From Yponomeuta sedellus (Eukaryota; Arthropoda; Insecta; Lepidoptera; Yponomeutidae), in the NCBI GenBank assembly GCA_934045075.1, contig OW203722.1, forward strand, positions 18,135,486 through 18,199,485: a stretch of DNA of 64,000 bases. The letters run 5' to 3'. The notes beneath the pieces were generated by a model. It was not told the origin of the DNA and made no database searches. It was given only the letters and a program-made list of their open reading frames with translations. How positions within the stretch are numbered: position 1 is the stretch's first letter; the number at the start of each line of letters is the position of its first letter. The position numbers were made by a program, and so were the translations under genes. Shown here in pieces: positions 30,679-42,164 of this stretch.

Positions 30679-31088
30679 GTGCTTTGGAGGTCATCATGAT
30701 AGTCAACAGATCGTCATTGATGTTAACGTCCATGTCGGCCAGCTTGTCTACTGTATCCATAAACTTGCTAAGGTGACTGCGTACGTCATGTCCTTCTAGT
30801 TTCGTTAAGATCAGTTGTTTTAGTAGAGACGTCTTTCGTGCAGGTCCCTTGCTGGCATACGTATTCTTTAACTTGTCCCATACATATTTAGCAGTGCCGC
30901 AGTTTTTAATTTGTTGAAGCTCAGATGGAGCTATAATAAGGATGAGTTCAGATTTAACTAATCTGTCCGTATCTACGTCTTCGGCAATTGCGTTCGGAGC
31001 CAACGTATCTCCATAGTATTTGTCTCACTAGGACCGCCTCTGCTTGTATTACTCACGTATCATAGTTGTCTAGTTTTGCACTTGACAT
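30638..31088 (-). pseudogene. copia gag fragment, copy 2
   Basis: Same codon-12 stop and frameshift as copy 1; starts MSSAKLDNYDT (Ile to Leu). A few substitutions separate the copies. Confidence 0.82.
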
Positions 31089-31497
31089 TTTATTTGGGTA
31101 ATTACATTATGTTCATACCACTTGAACTTCACATGGTATCAGAACTTTCGAAGTTGCAAGAATATTAAATTTTGATATTCTAGCAATTCAAAAAATTCTG
31201 GTATCATAAGAAGTTCAAGTGGTATGAACTTGGTTTTATACAGGTGTGAACTAGATTTACGCTCTGCTACCATGTAAAGTTCAAGAGACGGTTGAACTTT
31301 ATATAATTGTGGATCTCATAAGATACAATTAATATTGCAAGAATAAAGCAGGAGTGCTAAATAATATAAACGAGTTTTATTTAAAATAGAAATTCGTTAG
31401 ACAATTATATTTTTTGTAGTGTCACATGAACGGTTGGCACACAAGTTATTTAAAATCTTTTTCAGTATCGCAATGTCAAAAAATTATTACCTGGGGT

Positions 31498-31578
31498 TTT
31501 TTTTATCCCCAGCCGGGATTCGAACCCTAGACCTCTTGCATGGTAGGTAGATGCGCTACCGCTACGCCACAGAGGTCG
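31498..31578 (-). mobile_element. tRNA-like SINE head
   Basis: Minus strand: GTGGCGTAGCGGTAGCGCAT (D arm/box A) and AGGGTTCGAATCCCGGC (T arm). The anticodon arm pairs poorly. Taken as a SINE head, not a gene. Confidence 0.5.
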
Positions 31579-31908
31579 TCAGAAACAAAATATTGTACGA
31601 CTCCCAAATAGAAGTTCAACGTCAGAAAGTTATTTAATAGGAGACTTAATTCACGTCTATTTTCGGCTAATTATCATTGTGCAACATGCAATTGAGCAAG
31701 CTATATTTATGCCTTGTAAACTTAACAACATAAACTACTATCGGGCAGTTATCGAGCTAACTACAAACACTCGCCTGTGCGGCTAATTGATTTATACCGT
31801 ACTAGACTATGTTCTATTCACATTAACACCGAGCGCGCTGGAGAACTGGTGTATCTGATACAATCCAATAGCCATGTTAATCAGTGATGCTTTGTTTGTT
31901 ACACTTTT

Positions 31909-32168
31909 TTCTTCGTCCACTGCTATTAGTCCACTGCTGGACATAGCCCTCCCCTAATGAGCGCCATAGCGCAAGGTTGTGCCATCATTGGAGGGTGATG
32001 CCCATAATCCCCACGCTGGGCACGCGGGTTGGGGATCGCAGTTTGGTGGAATCGTACTGCAGGGGGCGCTGCTGCCCACTCCCCGGTTTGTGTCCCTTAG
32101 TCGCCTTTTACGACACCCGCGGGAAGAATCGGGTTGGTGCTATTCTCTAGGCCGACACCACACAGCAG
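31909..32168 (-). mobile_element. SINE-C copy
   Basis: Reverse of the 10,410-10,672 element, ending CGGCCGACACCACACAGCAG-like at the right. The tail end reads ATTAGTCCACTGCTGGACAT. Confidence 0.75.
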
Positions 32169-32222
32169 TTACACTTTATTACACAATAAAACCATAATAA
32201 CAACTTAAATAATATAGATCGA

Positions 32223-32556
32223 TAATAACCCTTGTATGTCCCCACTGCTGGGGCACGGGTCTCTTTCTGCATCGCAGGAAAGTTAGGCCATACTCCATCA
32301 CGGGGGCCAAGTTCGGGTTGATGGAGGATTGTAAGACAAGCCGCCCATAAAGCATCTGATATGGCTTAATAACTGCCATTACATGACAGCCGGCACCAAC
32401 GGCTTAGCGTGGCTTTCGAAGTACGGAAGCGCTCGGAAAAGTGCCACTTACGGTGGCCACGGGACGGTCACCCATCCTGCACCTGACTGCGTCTGTTGTT
32501 GCTTTAGTCAAGTGATGGATTCCAATCACTCGGTTCGACTAGCCCACGAGCGCTTC
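32223..32556 (-). mobile_element. 5S-derived SINE with internal deletion
   Basis: Tail, body and 5S-like head present. About 25-30 bp of the body between GGATTGTAAGACA and AGCCGCCCATAA are missing. Confidence 0.85.
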
Positions 32557-32871
32557 TAAATAACAATGTGATAAAAATTACCTACAAAGGCGGATTAATT
32601 TCAACAGATTTTTTTCCAATGCTTCCATAAAAGTCGTGGAATAAATCCTACGGAAGCATTCCGGGGTATTGTCTCAAAAACCCTGAATAGCACTGCTACT
32701 GATTTTTTTGTTAAATAATTATTCCATGTTTGTTCTCTTAATGGATATATTAGTTTATTTATTGACAAGGAGGACTAGTAATCGAATTTATCAGGTAGGC
32801 AATGTATATCAAATTGTTTTCGCCGTTGTACATTTTTTTAATAAATCAATAATTAACTATGAATTGCAATT

Positions 32872-33165
32872 TTACGAATGCATCCGACAGAGAACCAACG
32901 TTATCGACATAGCTCAGAGAATCAGCAAGCTGAAGTGGCAGTGGGCTGACCATATCTCGCGAACAACCGACAATCGTTGGAGTGAACGTGTTCTTGAGTG
33001 GAGACCGCAACTTGGCAAACGTAGTGTAGGACGCCCTACGATCAGGTGGGATGACGATTTGCGAAAAACTGCCGGCAGCTGCCAATGAGCAACTGCCCCT
33101 ATGGTGCTCATTAGGGGAAGGCTATGTCCAGCAGTGGACTACATAATATAGCCTGAAGAAGAAGA
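32872..33165 (+). pseudogene. RTE LINE 3' end
   Basis: The reading CIRQRTNVIDIAQRISKLKW, QWADHISRTTDNRWSERVLE and VGRPTIRWDDDLRKTAG is open and well preserved, then breaks before the MRQAEDRALW segment. The RTE tail with GCCTGAAGAAGAAGAAG follows. Endonuclease and RT are absent (5' truncation). Confidence 0.85.
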
Positions 33166-33247
33166 AGATTTGCAATTTTAAGAAACACAGCTCTATGTTT
33201 TAAACAAAAATAAAAAAGCAATGTTCAAGCCTCTTTTATTTTACTAG

Positions 33248-33290
33248 ATAACATAAGAATATTCTTTATTGTACACCAGGAAAAACAAAC
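33248..33290 (-). mobile_element. LINE 3' tail scrap
   Basis: ATAAGAATATTCTTTATTGTACACCAGGAAA, the terminal part of the CR1/jockey-type tail in reverse. Confidence 0.6.
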
Positions 33291-33689
33291 ATGATCCCGC
33301 AAACATTATTTTGCCACATTATTAGCCTACTACCTATTCTCCGACCTACCGCATATACATAAAGATTTAAAAAAAACAGTGAAGCCGTTTCGGAGAAGCT
33401 TGGTAACAAACACTGTGATACGAGATTTTTATCTATCAGATTTACAAAATTATTTAAATTACTTTATGCCACACCTGGCAATAAAGTGGCTTTTTCCGCA
33501 TGCTGCGCGTACGGGAAAAGCCGCTTTCTGGCCAAGTGTAGACATAAAAAGATGTACACAACACGGGAGGTAATAAAGAAAGCTCTCGATCGCATATTTA
33601 CGTCCCTCGCTTGCAGCTCGGGCCGCAAACTTCTGCGATCTCGGCCTTTCTTTGTATTACCACCCTAGCTGTGTAATGTACTATTATAT

Positions 33690-33850
33690 TCTTTTTAATG
33701 CACTTACCCGTGCTAAGGACAATTTTAAAAACCTATTTAAGACTAAATCCGTGCCAGCGCTCTTCCAACTGAGCTAATGGGCGAGTCACCGGCATCATTG
33801 AAATTTCGAACCCCTTTACAATATTCACGTACGTAATACAGAGATGCCGT
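33690..33850 (-). mobile_element. SINE-A copy, core damaged
   Basis: Tail word GTGCTAAGGACAATTTTAAAA and D-arm region GAGCTAATGGGCGAGTC are present but ~30 bp of the T arm are lost. Confidence 0.65.
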
Positions 33851-34519
33851 ATATCGCTTTAGTAGCAAAAATAAGCCAAAAATAAATATGGCTGCACAGC
33901 TTTTTGTATGCCAAAGAAGTTGAGCCGTGTCTATCTAAGTTTATTTAGGCGATTCATTTTCATTCAAATCTCTTTTCTTTTCTTCGTATCTACATAAAGA
34001 TTTCGGGATGGGCACCGAGTGAACTTTTGATTAGCTCAGTAAAAGCTTTGTTCAATCTTTTTGTTTAACTTTTTCCCAGAATCGCTTTGCCCCGCTCAGG
34101 TCCTGTCTTAGACCCGAATCGGCCTTTCTTTGTATTACGTCCCTTCAGTGCTATAGAGAAAAATCTGTTGTTCTTTAGACTCCTTAAATCCCTCTATTAC
34201 CAAAGATCAACACTAAGTACTTATTTGAGCCCTAAGTTAAAATTGGATCCAATCCTTTTTAAACACAATTATACGAAATACTGAGTTGCCAAAAGCTTTT
34301 CAATATATCTTTGATGCCAGTGTACACACTAAAACGTAAATTTTCGGTAAGGGGTCCGGAAAAACTTAAGGGGGTTGTTCATAAACATTTAAACAAATCT
34401 AAACCGCTCCAGCGAAGGACATTACAATCGCAAGTCATAATACTCTCAAAACATAATATTCTTAAAACATAAAAACCGTATTAATACGAACTATACATAT
34501 AATAAATCTGTGAAATGTA
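33851..34519. other. unassigned sequence
   Basis: Includes two similar words CGGCCTTTCTTTGTATTAC at 33,643 and 34,120, suggesting an old direct repeat of unknown origin. No gene. Confidence 0.4.
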
Positions 34520-34640
34520 ATGAAATGAATATACTTTATTGCACACCAGGAATTACAATTTAGAAAATAAAAAGATACAGATTAAGGTACAATTGGCGGT
34601 CTTATTACTAAAAGTAATTTCCTCCAGACAACCCTGTGAT
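34520..34640 (-). mobile_element. LINE 3' tail fragment
   Basis: AATATACTTTATTGCACACCAGGAA ... GGCGGTCTTATTACTAAAAG ... CTCCAGACAACC matches the CR1/jockey-type tail in reverse. Confidence 0.7.
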
Positions 34641-36715
34641 TTTTATCTCTGTCTATTATATGCCTCTATTATATTATGCACTCTACTACTTTGTGCGCCT
34701 ATCACGAATAAACAGCTGAACAGAATTGAACAAAACTTACCATAGTTAGAGCTCAGATTCCCGTGTAACAGCATAGTGGTGATTTTTTTAGCTCCCCATG
34801 GCCTTAAGCGTGATGTTACGTAGCTTAAATGTTATAACGACATCTAAGCTACATTCATGGTGAGTTTTATTTAATTCCGTTCAGTTGTTATTGCGTTATG
34901 CGCGCACATAGAAAAAGAGTAACACTAAATTAGATAGTTAGTAGATTTTATTAAACACACACATTAATCACAGCAGAGCTAGAATTTGAAAAAATATAAC
35001 CATTCTATCAAAAACCGATCATAGTAGAAAGCAATATTTCAATCAATATTAGTGGTCTATTTAATTGACATTTTGTATTTTATTAACGACATTTTTTGTG
35101 TAATATTGTATAGTTATGACGATACGATTGTGGATTTGTTTAGTTTAAGTTAACTTTATAATTATTGTGCATGTGACATTTTTCTTTATTGTAATTTAAT
35201 ATATATTATGGTCGTACATTCGACCATAATGAAATTACAACTTCCGCACAAGTATCAATCCCATAAGTATTATAATAATATAATAATAATAATACGTATA
35301 TAATAATAATAATAATTAATGCCATTATGGATTTCCGCAAAGTAACGTCTGATTCCATACAATCCCATAAGTATAAATATAACAGCATAAGTTAGCAAAA
35401 TACATTCCATGGCATCCACATCTCATACATCTTTCGAACAAACAGAAATCAATGTCCGTTCACAGTGTAAACGCTGTCTTTCGATCATACGCAAACATAG
35501 CTCTCTACATTAGCATACTGGTTCGGAAGTGCAGCTGTACGCTCGCGTTCACCGGCTCGACATTAACCTAGCGACAGAGAGCGACTCCCACAGTGCGTTT
35601 CGCAATCGCTACGTAATTATCATTGTACGATGGAAAGGCTAGGCCTAATACGGACCCGAGGGCAGGATTTCCTATACCTATTGCCGATATTATCCGGCCA
35701 GCTAAATCGGAAACGGCACGCTCTCGACCGCTATTTACAATTATTTGGTGTAACGAATGGCCTGTGTCGAAATACTAGCGTGCTCTTAGGATTTAAATCT
35801 CAGACCAAGATTGCGCTAAAGTGATAGGGGGTAAAGGGTTTCTGATACGGAGCTTTACGAGAGTCTGGGATGCAGTAAATTTATTTGAGTAAAATACTTT
35901 ATCGCTCGTGCCGTTGGAAGTAGGGTATTTTATGCGACCGGTGAATTGATTGTGACGGTAAAGACTCAAGTTGGATTGATAATTTTAGGAATTGAAAGTA
36001 TCCTTGGCTGCGGATATTTGGAATTTGGTATAGGCGTAGATTTAATTCCCTTTAGCACCTGTAGTGTTTTTGTTGCGCAAACGGTGGCGGCGGGGCGTGC
36101 GCTCGGGGCATGCCACAGCACGTGCTATGAAACCAAACGTTCCATTCGCATTCAAAGATTGATTCTCAACACGGCGTGGATAGGGCTGTGATTCACGTCT
36201 GACAGTTCAGGCGAAATTGGCTTGTGTGTGGTTGAGGCACAGACAGCGTAATTAGCAACTGTTTAATGTTAATTTTGTTTGAATATGAATTCGCTGAAGA
36301 GCTGAGGGGACCGCATCATTCACCTCAGTAATTATATATAGGTAGGTAGTGTCTTTGAATATCTTGTTGACTTATGTGAGTGGTATTACAGTTCTGTGAA
36401 ATATTATCTCGTGCGTGATACATGCATGCCGCTAAACGCCATTCAAACAAGATTTTAGACAGATTCAGCGTGGCAAAGGCTAAGATTAGCTAATTAGTAA
36501 CTAGAGAACGTTACGAGATAGATTTCAGCGGAGTATGTAGCGAAGACGGTTATAGTTACGATCTTATACGAGACATGATCACAATTACTTTAGTGCTGTC
36601 TTTACTAGAAATATAGACGGATTGAGCAGCTCTCGTCTATTTTAGATTATACATAAAGACATAATATTATAGAAAGACAACTTAATATAAATGTTTATAA
36701 AATTTTGTAATATTC
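34641..36715. other. longest apparently repeat-free stretch
   Basis: Between about 35,400 and 36,250 base composition rises (CGCTCGCGTTCACCGGCTCG, GTGGCGGCGGGGCGTGCGCT) and no repeat family of this window appears. Frames of 64 and 81 codons (35,630-35,824 and 35,946-36,191, plus) have no recognised domain. It may hold a host promoter or untranslated exon. A short ATTATGGTCG inverted repeat is at 35,205-35,230. Confidence 0.3.
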
Positions 36716-36719
36716 AAGT

Positions 36720-36842
36720 CTAAAAACCTATTTAGAGGCTAAAAATTCCACCCATGCCGGGACTCGAACCCGCGACCTATGGCTATCCGTGCCAGAAATA
36801 GGTTTTTAAATTTGTCCTTAGCACGGGTTAGTGCATTAAAAA
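36720..36842. mobile_element. SINE-A fold-back fragment
   Basis: A minus-strand tail and T arm (CCTATTTAGAGGCTA ... GGGACTCGAACCCGCG) join directly to a plus-strand tail (AAATAGGTTTTTAAATTTGT ... GGGTTAGTGCA). The head-to-head tail pair forms a palindrome. Confidence 0.7.
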
Positions 36843-37920
36843 TAATATAATATTCAAGTTTTAAATTCAAGAGTGGATGAACTTCCGATTTCGATTCTTG
36901 TGTTTTTTTAAATCTTTCATTTAGGCAAATATTTGAAATATTCTAAATTGGTATAGAGAAAGGATAAATAAATTACACTCCCCATAACAAGTAGAACAAC
37001 TGAAGCCAATTCCTCAATAGGCTGTTGATAAAACGAATTGAACTATTAACTCGAAGAATTATTAGCAGGCCACGCTCGCTGAGATCAAATAATGAGATAC
37101 AGTTCGGCACTCGGGTCCTAGCAAATTGTACATTGGCTCGGTTAGACCTAGAACAAGTGCGGGTTGCGAAACCACAGACTCGAGACGGTTATTAGGGTAC
37201 CCACAAACAACCCGGTCTTAGCCTTGATTGAACGCCCGTTACTTAATTATCATGCCAGCCGAATTTAAAGTACCTGGCATTATATTTTTCTCCAGATAAG
37301 GGGCCTGTCGATACGCTTTATCTACCTAGGCTATGGTTTGTACTGGTGGAATTGAATTATGTTTTCGATAGGCTTGAAAATTGATGTTAATTTAATGTCG
37401 ATACGCTCTATCAGTCTGGGGTTATTTTCATGTTTGTGACGTCCTCGCCTGGTTACCGGGAATCCTGTTTTGGGAGCAGGTGAAGCGATTGTGATGTGTG
37501 GAAATTATTATTATTATCTACCTAGTTAATGGTTTGTATTGTTGAAATTGAAAAACATTTTCAATAAGCTCGAAAATGGCAGTTGATTTCATACCTAAAT
37601 CTGTTGCTTCTATTTACGATTCTCGGTAAAACAGACACTGTCAATGCGGATTGATTGAAAATGAATGAAATCGTTCATTTTGAACATGTTAATTACATTT
37701 CATTCAAACGTGAAACTGTATTATTTCTTTCATTCTGTAGGCATTAACACAAGCTCTTTGATGGTATAAACTATATGATGGTCGCAAAATACTGATGGTC
37801 GCGAATATCACCAGTACTTTTTTTTAGCACTCTTCAAGATTATGAAATAAAATCAAATTAAGAACAAATAAAAACGTTTCATGGTCAGTTGCCAAACGTA
37901 TACAGATGGTCACTATGATA
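36843..37920. other. mostly unassigned; SINE-D body inside
   Basis: 37,420-37,520 (CAGTCTGGGGTTATTTTCATG, CTGGTTACC, GGTGAAGCGATTGTGATGTGTG) matches the SINE-D body at 43,580-43,690. Two related TATCTACCTAG..ATGGTTTGTA words near 37,320 and 37,515 form a weak direct repeat. No gene. Confidence 0.4.
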
Positions 37921-38317
37921 TCACCCCTTTGTATGTCTCCACCGCTATGAAACGTTTCTATGGGTCAGAAGACCCAGGGAACGGGTCTTTTACTGCATCG
38001 CAGGGAGGATAGGCCATACTTCACAGCGGGGGCTAAGTCCGGGTTTGTGGAGAATGGTAAGGCAGTTAAGTAGCGGGCCTTACTGTCAGAAGTTGTAAAG
38101 CCACCCATAAGGCGTCTGACAGGACGTAACGACTGCCGTTACATGACAGCCGGCACCAACGGCTTAACGTGCCTTGCGAAACATGGAAGCGCTCGGAAAA
38201 AATGTCACTAGCCGTAGTCACAGCATGGCCACCCATTCAGCACCTGACCGCGCCTGTTGTTGCATAAGCCAAGTGATTGATTCCAATCACTCGGTTCCAC
38301 TAGACCACGAATGCTTC
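37921..38317 (-). mobile_element. 5S-derived SINE with small insertion
   Basis: Near full length; ~35 bp (starting ATGAAACGTTTCTATGG) interrupt the tail between ACCGCT and ACGGGTC. ATGAAACGTTTCTATGG repeats AAACGTTTCATGG from just upstream (37,872). Confidence 0.85.
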
Positions 38318-38519
38318 AACAGATGGTTACTATACGAGATGGCATATGCGAAAACTTAAGACATTACCGATTTTTTATACCTACCTATATTATCTGATAG
38401 TATATGTTCAGATATCACTTAAATTAAGTACTCAGATACACTTAGCGATTTCCCCACACTAAGCATAAATTAGCATGAAATAGGATCAAACACGCTCAGT
38501 TCCGATTATAATAAATGCT

Positions 38520-38790
38520 CGAGCGAGCTTCGCCAGTCTTTTCCACTCCGATCCAAACTCATTGTTTGCCACAAAGTCGTTAGCAGCTAGAAAGTTTCTG
38601 GAAAACCAGTTAACGACATTTCATTTACCTACTTTCTAGATTGATTTTGGCATGTGCTGTCAAATTTTTATAACGCGCCGTAAACGCTTGAGGAATCTTT
38701 TCCAATTTTATCACTGGATCGGAAACACGCTTATTGTTTGGTACAAAGTCGTTAGCAGCTAGGAAGTTTCTGGAAAATTACTTGACGATA
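38520..38790 (+). repeat. diverged direct repeat
   Basis: CAAAGTCGTTAGCAGCTAG.AAGTTTCTGGAAAA occurs at about 38,570 and 38,730, with matching flanks (CTCGAGCGA / CTTGAGGAA and TTTTCCA). Unit ~160 bp. Origin unknown. Confidence 0.75.
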
Positions 38791-38834
38791 TTCAACGGAA
38801 CGGAACGGACATAAACCTGAATGTTTGATGTGTT

Positions 38835-38945
38835 CGCATACCTCAGCGCTTGAAATTGCCAATCGGCGGTAGGCAAGCGTGGTGATCCACGCTTGCCTAC
38901 CGTGGTGATACACTCTCTCCGAGAGAATGCCCTGCAGGACGTATT
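38835..38945 (+). mobile_element. SINE-B fragment with internal hairpin
   Basis: CCTCAGCGCTTGAAATTGCC then, where the normal copy reads CGCGGTGGGCACGCGTGG, a perfect 15-bp hairpin at 38,868-38,901 (GGTAGGCAAGCGTGG, loop TGAT, complement), then the CTCTCCGAGAGAATGCCCTGCAG tail. Confidence 0.7.
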
Positions 38946-39045
38946 TGGACTACGTAAAAAAAATATTTCTATATACTATATATGTAACTGTTTATGTAGG
39001 TATATTGTTATTTATATAAGTAGCATATTAATACATTTCACGTCA

Positions 39046-39155
39046 AGCGTACACCATCTATAAAACCATGTCCCAGGCACTACAGCGTAGAAGTGGTCCC
39101 TTCACCCATCTTGTGTGAGTGAAGATACCACTGGAAGCTGTATAAATCATCTCAT
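39046..39155 (+). repeat. dispersed repeat E, copy 1
   Basis: ACCATGTCCCAGGCACTACAG ... TTCACCCATCTTGTGTGAGTGAAG ... GCTGTATAAATCAT recurs at 44,738-44,855. Confidence 0.7.
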
Positions 39156-39204
39156 TAAGTAGATGCAAAAAGGCCAATATATATATTAATACAATCATAT
39201 TTGC

Positions 39205-39365
39205 ACCGGCTACACGTCTCTTATTTCCTTCAGCAACTTTCCGTCATAAGGTTATCTGGAAGAAATTGCTTTTAGCAATAAGGCCGCCAATTATACTTTG
39301 TATCTTTACATGTTTTATAGTATGTGCTCTGGTGTACAATAAAGAATATTCGTATTTTATCTTAT
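39205..39365 (+). mobile_element. LINE 3' tail
   Basis: TTGCACCGGCTACACGTCTC, CTGGAAGAAATTGCTTTTAG, AATAAGGCCGCCAATTATAC, GGTGTACAATAAAGAATATTC, then TTATCTTATC. The clearest copy of the CR1/jockey-type 3' UTR. Confidence 0.8.
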
Positions 39366-39381
39366 CACTTTATTGCACACG

Positions 39382-39446
39382 ATACATTTTAAGAGTACAT
39401 GATAAACTTTATATATTTAAGATTTCCATGTACTCTTAAAATGTAT
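39382..39446. repeat. 20-bp inverted repeat
   Basis: ATACATTTTAAGAGTACATG at 39,382-39,401 and its exact complement at 39,427-39,446; 25-nt spacer. Confidence 0.9.
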
Positions 39447-40040
39447 ATACTGTAGTACATACTGGCTCTCAAAACAGACTTCCATAGCAGTCAATTTTGC
39501 CGCTTTAATTCATGCTCACCCATATTTGTCCCCGAACTTCTCCAGATGGTTTTGGACGCCCTCTCTTTCTTGCCTTTCATTGTTACACGTTTTTGGATCC
39601 TTCTAGATTATTTCATTTACCTACTCAACCGCAAGCATAAATATATCGGAGAGTATTGCTCGTCGTCTTCCCCTTTCATCTAAAAGCATTCGCGTCATGC
39701 CAATACGAGGAAGCACAACAATGATATATCTACGTATCTTTATCGGAAGACGGTCTGATATTAGGTAATAGGGAAGGACGACGTTTTGTTTTGTCTGTCA
39801 GTACATTTTACACTTTAGTAGAGGTCGAAAATCTAATAGGTACCAAAAAACGTCTAGAATAATCTAGAGGTATCAAATATTTTATTTATTTTCTTACAGA
39901 ATTGTTACTCAATGAGCATATTACGCTAACATTTTACAGTTTTAAGTTTGGTGGATAATATGTGCCTAGAAATATTAATTCTCTCTTAATTATTAAAATT
40001 CTCACTTAATATTAATCTAAGGGTTAAATCTACGAGTCTC
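39447..40040. other. unassigned sequence
   Basis: No gene or element recognised. Confidence 0.45.
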
Positions 40041-40132
40041 AGGTACTTGAAATTGCCAATCCGCGGCGGCACGCGTCGTAATTAAGCCCATATTCTCTCT
40101 CTGAGAGTAAGCCTGTGCCCTGCAGTGGGAAA
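40041..40132 (+). mobile_element. SINE-B fragment
   Basis: GAGTCTCAGGTACTTGAAAT, GCCAATCCGCGGCGGCACGC, TAATTAAGCCCATATTCTCT and GCCTGTGCCCTGCAGTGGGA in forward order. Confidence 0.75.
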
Positions 40133-40290
40133 CGAAACGAAACAAAACGATGGTTGAAGAGCTTTAAAATTCATCTACTTTAAAATTTTGTATCTGAGTA
40201 AGAGACGAACAATTGAAACCTGGTCGTACTCTTCCGACAAACATTCAAGTCAAGTCAAGATTCCGGATCCGGATTCTAATACGATACAAT

Positions 40291-40640
40291 ATCAACCCTT
40301 GTATGTCCCCACTGTTGGGGCTCGGGTCTTTTTCTGCATTGTAGCAAGGTTAGGCCATACTCCACCAAGTACAAGTTGGTGGAGGTTTGTAAGACAGTGG
40401 CGGGCCTAACTGTCAGAAGTTGTAAGCCACCAATAAGGCCTCTGACGTTGCTTAACGACTGCCATTACATTACAGTCGGCATGAACGGCTTAACATGCCT
40501 TGCGTATCACGAAAGCGCTCAGAAAAATGCACTAGCAATTGTCACGAAATGGTCACTCATACTACACCTGACCGCCCTGTTATTGCTTAACTCCAGTGAT
40601 TGATTCCAATCACTCGCTTTGATTAGGCCACAAGCGCTTC
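40291..40640 (-). mobile_element. 5S-derived SINE, full length
   Basis: ATCAACCCTTGTATGTCC to CACAAGCGCTTCCGG; moderately diverged in the head. Confidence 0.88.
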
Positions 40641-41169
40641 CGGATTGCGAAAGCGGATTCCCATGAATAGTTAATATTATTTTAATAATAAATATCAAAT
40701 GCTGTATCATGGAGAAATTTTCGTCGATAGTTACGCATATTTCACTGACATAAAGCACCTAGAGGTTCTATTCAAAAGATTTACATAGTAAATGTTTTTT
40801 TTTGTTTCGTATACTGTAGCGACTGCGTGTTTTCTGACAATAATGGAATGAAGCGCAAGTGATTCAATTGGAATTAAATGTAGTATCATGAAAAAGGCCG
40901 GATGAGAACGATCGATTTACTAACCATGCAGCGGACAAAAATATAATTAGAAAAAGACAAAAAAATCTGTAATTTCTTAGTTCTTCTTCTTCAGGCTATA
41001 TTATTTGTTAGTTCATTTTAAGTAATTCTTTTCAACTCCCAACGTAGATAAAAAAGCCTGTCTGATTTGCTCTCTACATGAAACAGTAACTGAATTTTAG
41101 CATGATACAATTACCTTTCATATATTAGCCTCATAGGATAGACAATGTTTGAAAACGAAAGTAAATGTT

Positions 41170-41635
41170 TGAAAACGAAAGTTTTCAATCAGTGCGTCCT
41201 ACCTGTGATGATGACCTACGGAGCCGAAATATAGACACTCACGAAAGGACTGGTCCAACAGTTCAAAGTCGCTCAGCGAGCTACGGAGAGAGCTATGCTC
41301 GGAGTTTCGCTGAAGGATAGGATTCGTAACGGATGCATCCGACAGAGAACCAAAGTTATCGACATAGCTCAGAGAATCAGCAAGCTGAAGTGGCAGTGGG
41401 CTGGCCATATCTCGCGAAGAACCGACAACCGTTGGAGTAACTTGAGTGGAGACCGCGACTCGGCAAACATAGTGTAGGATGCCCTCCGACCAGGTGGGAT
41501 GATGATTTGTGAAAAACTGCCGGCAGATGCTGGATGCGGCAATCTGTAGACAGGGCGCTATGGCGCTCATTAGGGGGAGGGCTATGTCCAGCAGTGGACT
41601 ACATAATATAGCCTGAAGAAGAAGAAGGATAAACA
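41170..41635 (+). pseudogene. RTE LINE 3' end
   Basis: Longest RTE fragment here. VLPVMTYGAEI, a stop, then TLTKGLVQQFKVAQRATERA and MLGVSLKDRIRNGCIRQRTK, then QWAGHISRRTDNRW, RPPTRWDDDL, MRQSVDRALWRSLGGG and the GAAGAAGAAGG tail. The LPVMTYGAE motif marks the end of the RT domain. Stops and frameshifts make it inactive. Confidence 0.85.
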
Positions 41636-41813
41636 TAGACGCCATAATATAAACAAAAACTATAATTTTTTTACAGCACAGTAGGTAGTATATATTATTT
41701 ATTTTTGTTTTAAGCCAAGTAATCACCATCGACCACAAATCCATCGAAAAATTACTCTCAATGATTTGTTTAAATCATTCTTTTAAATTATGCTGCTAAA
41801 AGGGCTCTCTAAA

Positions 41814-42009
41814 TACATGGCAGTTGTTAACCCAAGTCAGAGGCCTTAGAGCAACTTGAAAACTTCTGATAGTAAGACCAGCCAGTAGTTTTGCAAGCCT
41901 CCACCAATCCGGACTTGGCCCCCGTGGTGGAGTATAGCCTATACCTTCCTTAGGGAAGAGACCCGTGCCCCTTGGTGGGGACATAATGGGTTGATGACGA
42001 TGATGATGA
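41814..42009 (+). mobile_element. 5S-derived SINE, 5'-truncated (ATAATGGG subfamily)
   Basis: CATGGCAGTTGTTAACCCAA to GGGGACATAATGGGTTGATG and a (GATGAT)n tail. No 5S-like head. Confidence 0.8.
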
Positions 42010-42164
42010 AAACGACTGTCTTAGAAATAATATTATTACGTACGGTTTTCTTTACAGGAGATAATATTGTAAGATCTCTAGGAAAGAATTCAACAAGAGA
42101 CTCAAATGGCTCGTCTTGATCTCTGCTGATGTGCCGCAGTTTTCCAAATATTTACCAAAAATTA

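Larger units (their letters stand above)
29223..31464 (-). mobile_element. copia-type LTR remnant, LTR-int-LTR-int-LTR
   Basis: Three LTRs (29,223-29,414; 30,248-30,439; 31,273-31,464; 192 bp each, TG...CA) separate two internal regions; the unit repeats every 1,025 bp. The internal regions share the same stop, frameshift and deletion, so they were copied after decay. A primer site matching the 3' end of initiator tRNA-Met follows each upstream LTR. No exact 5-bp target duplication adjoins the termini, though GTATC occurs next to one end and 5 bp away from the other. Confidence 0.9.

Noticed and set aside
29213..31469. GTATC as target duplication of the copia remnant
   Set aside because: On the left it lies 5 bp away from the LTR end, so it is probably chance, though worth noting.
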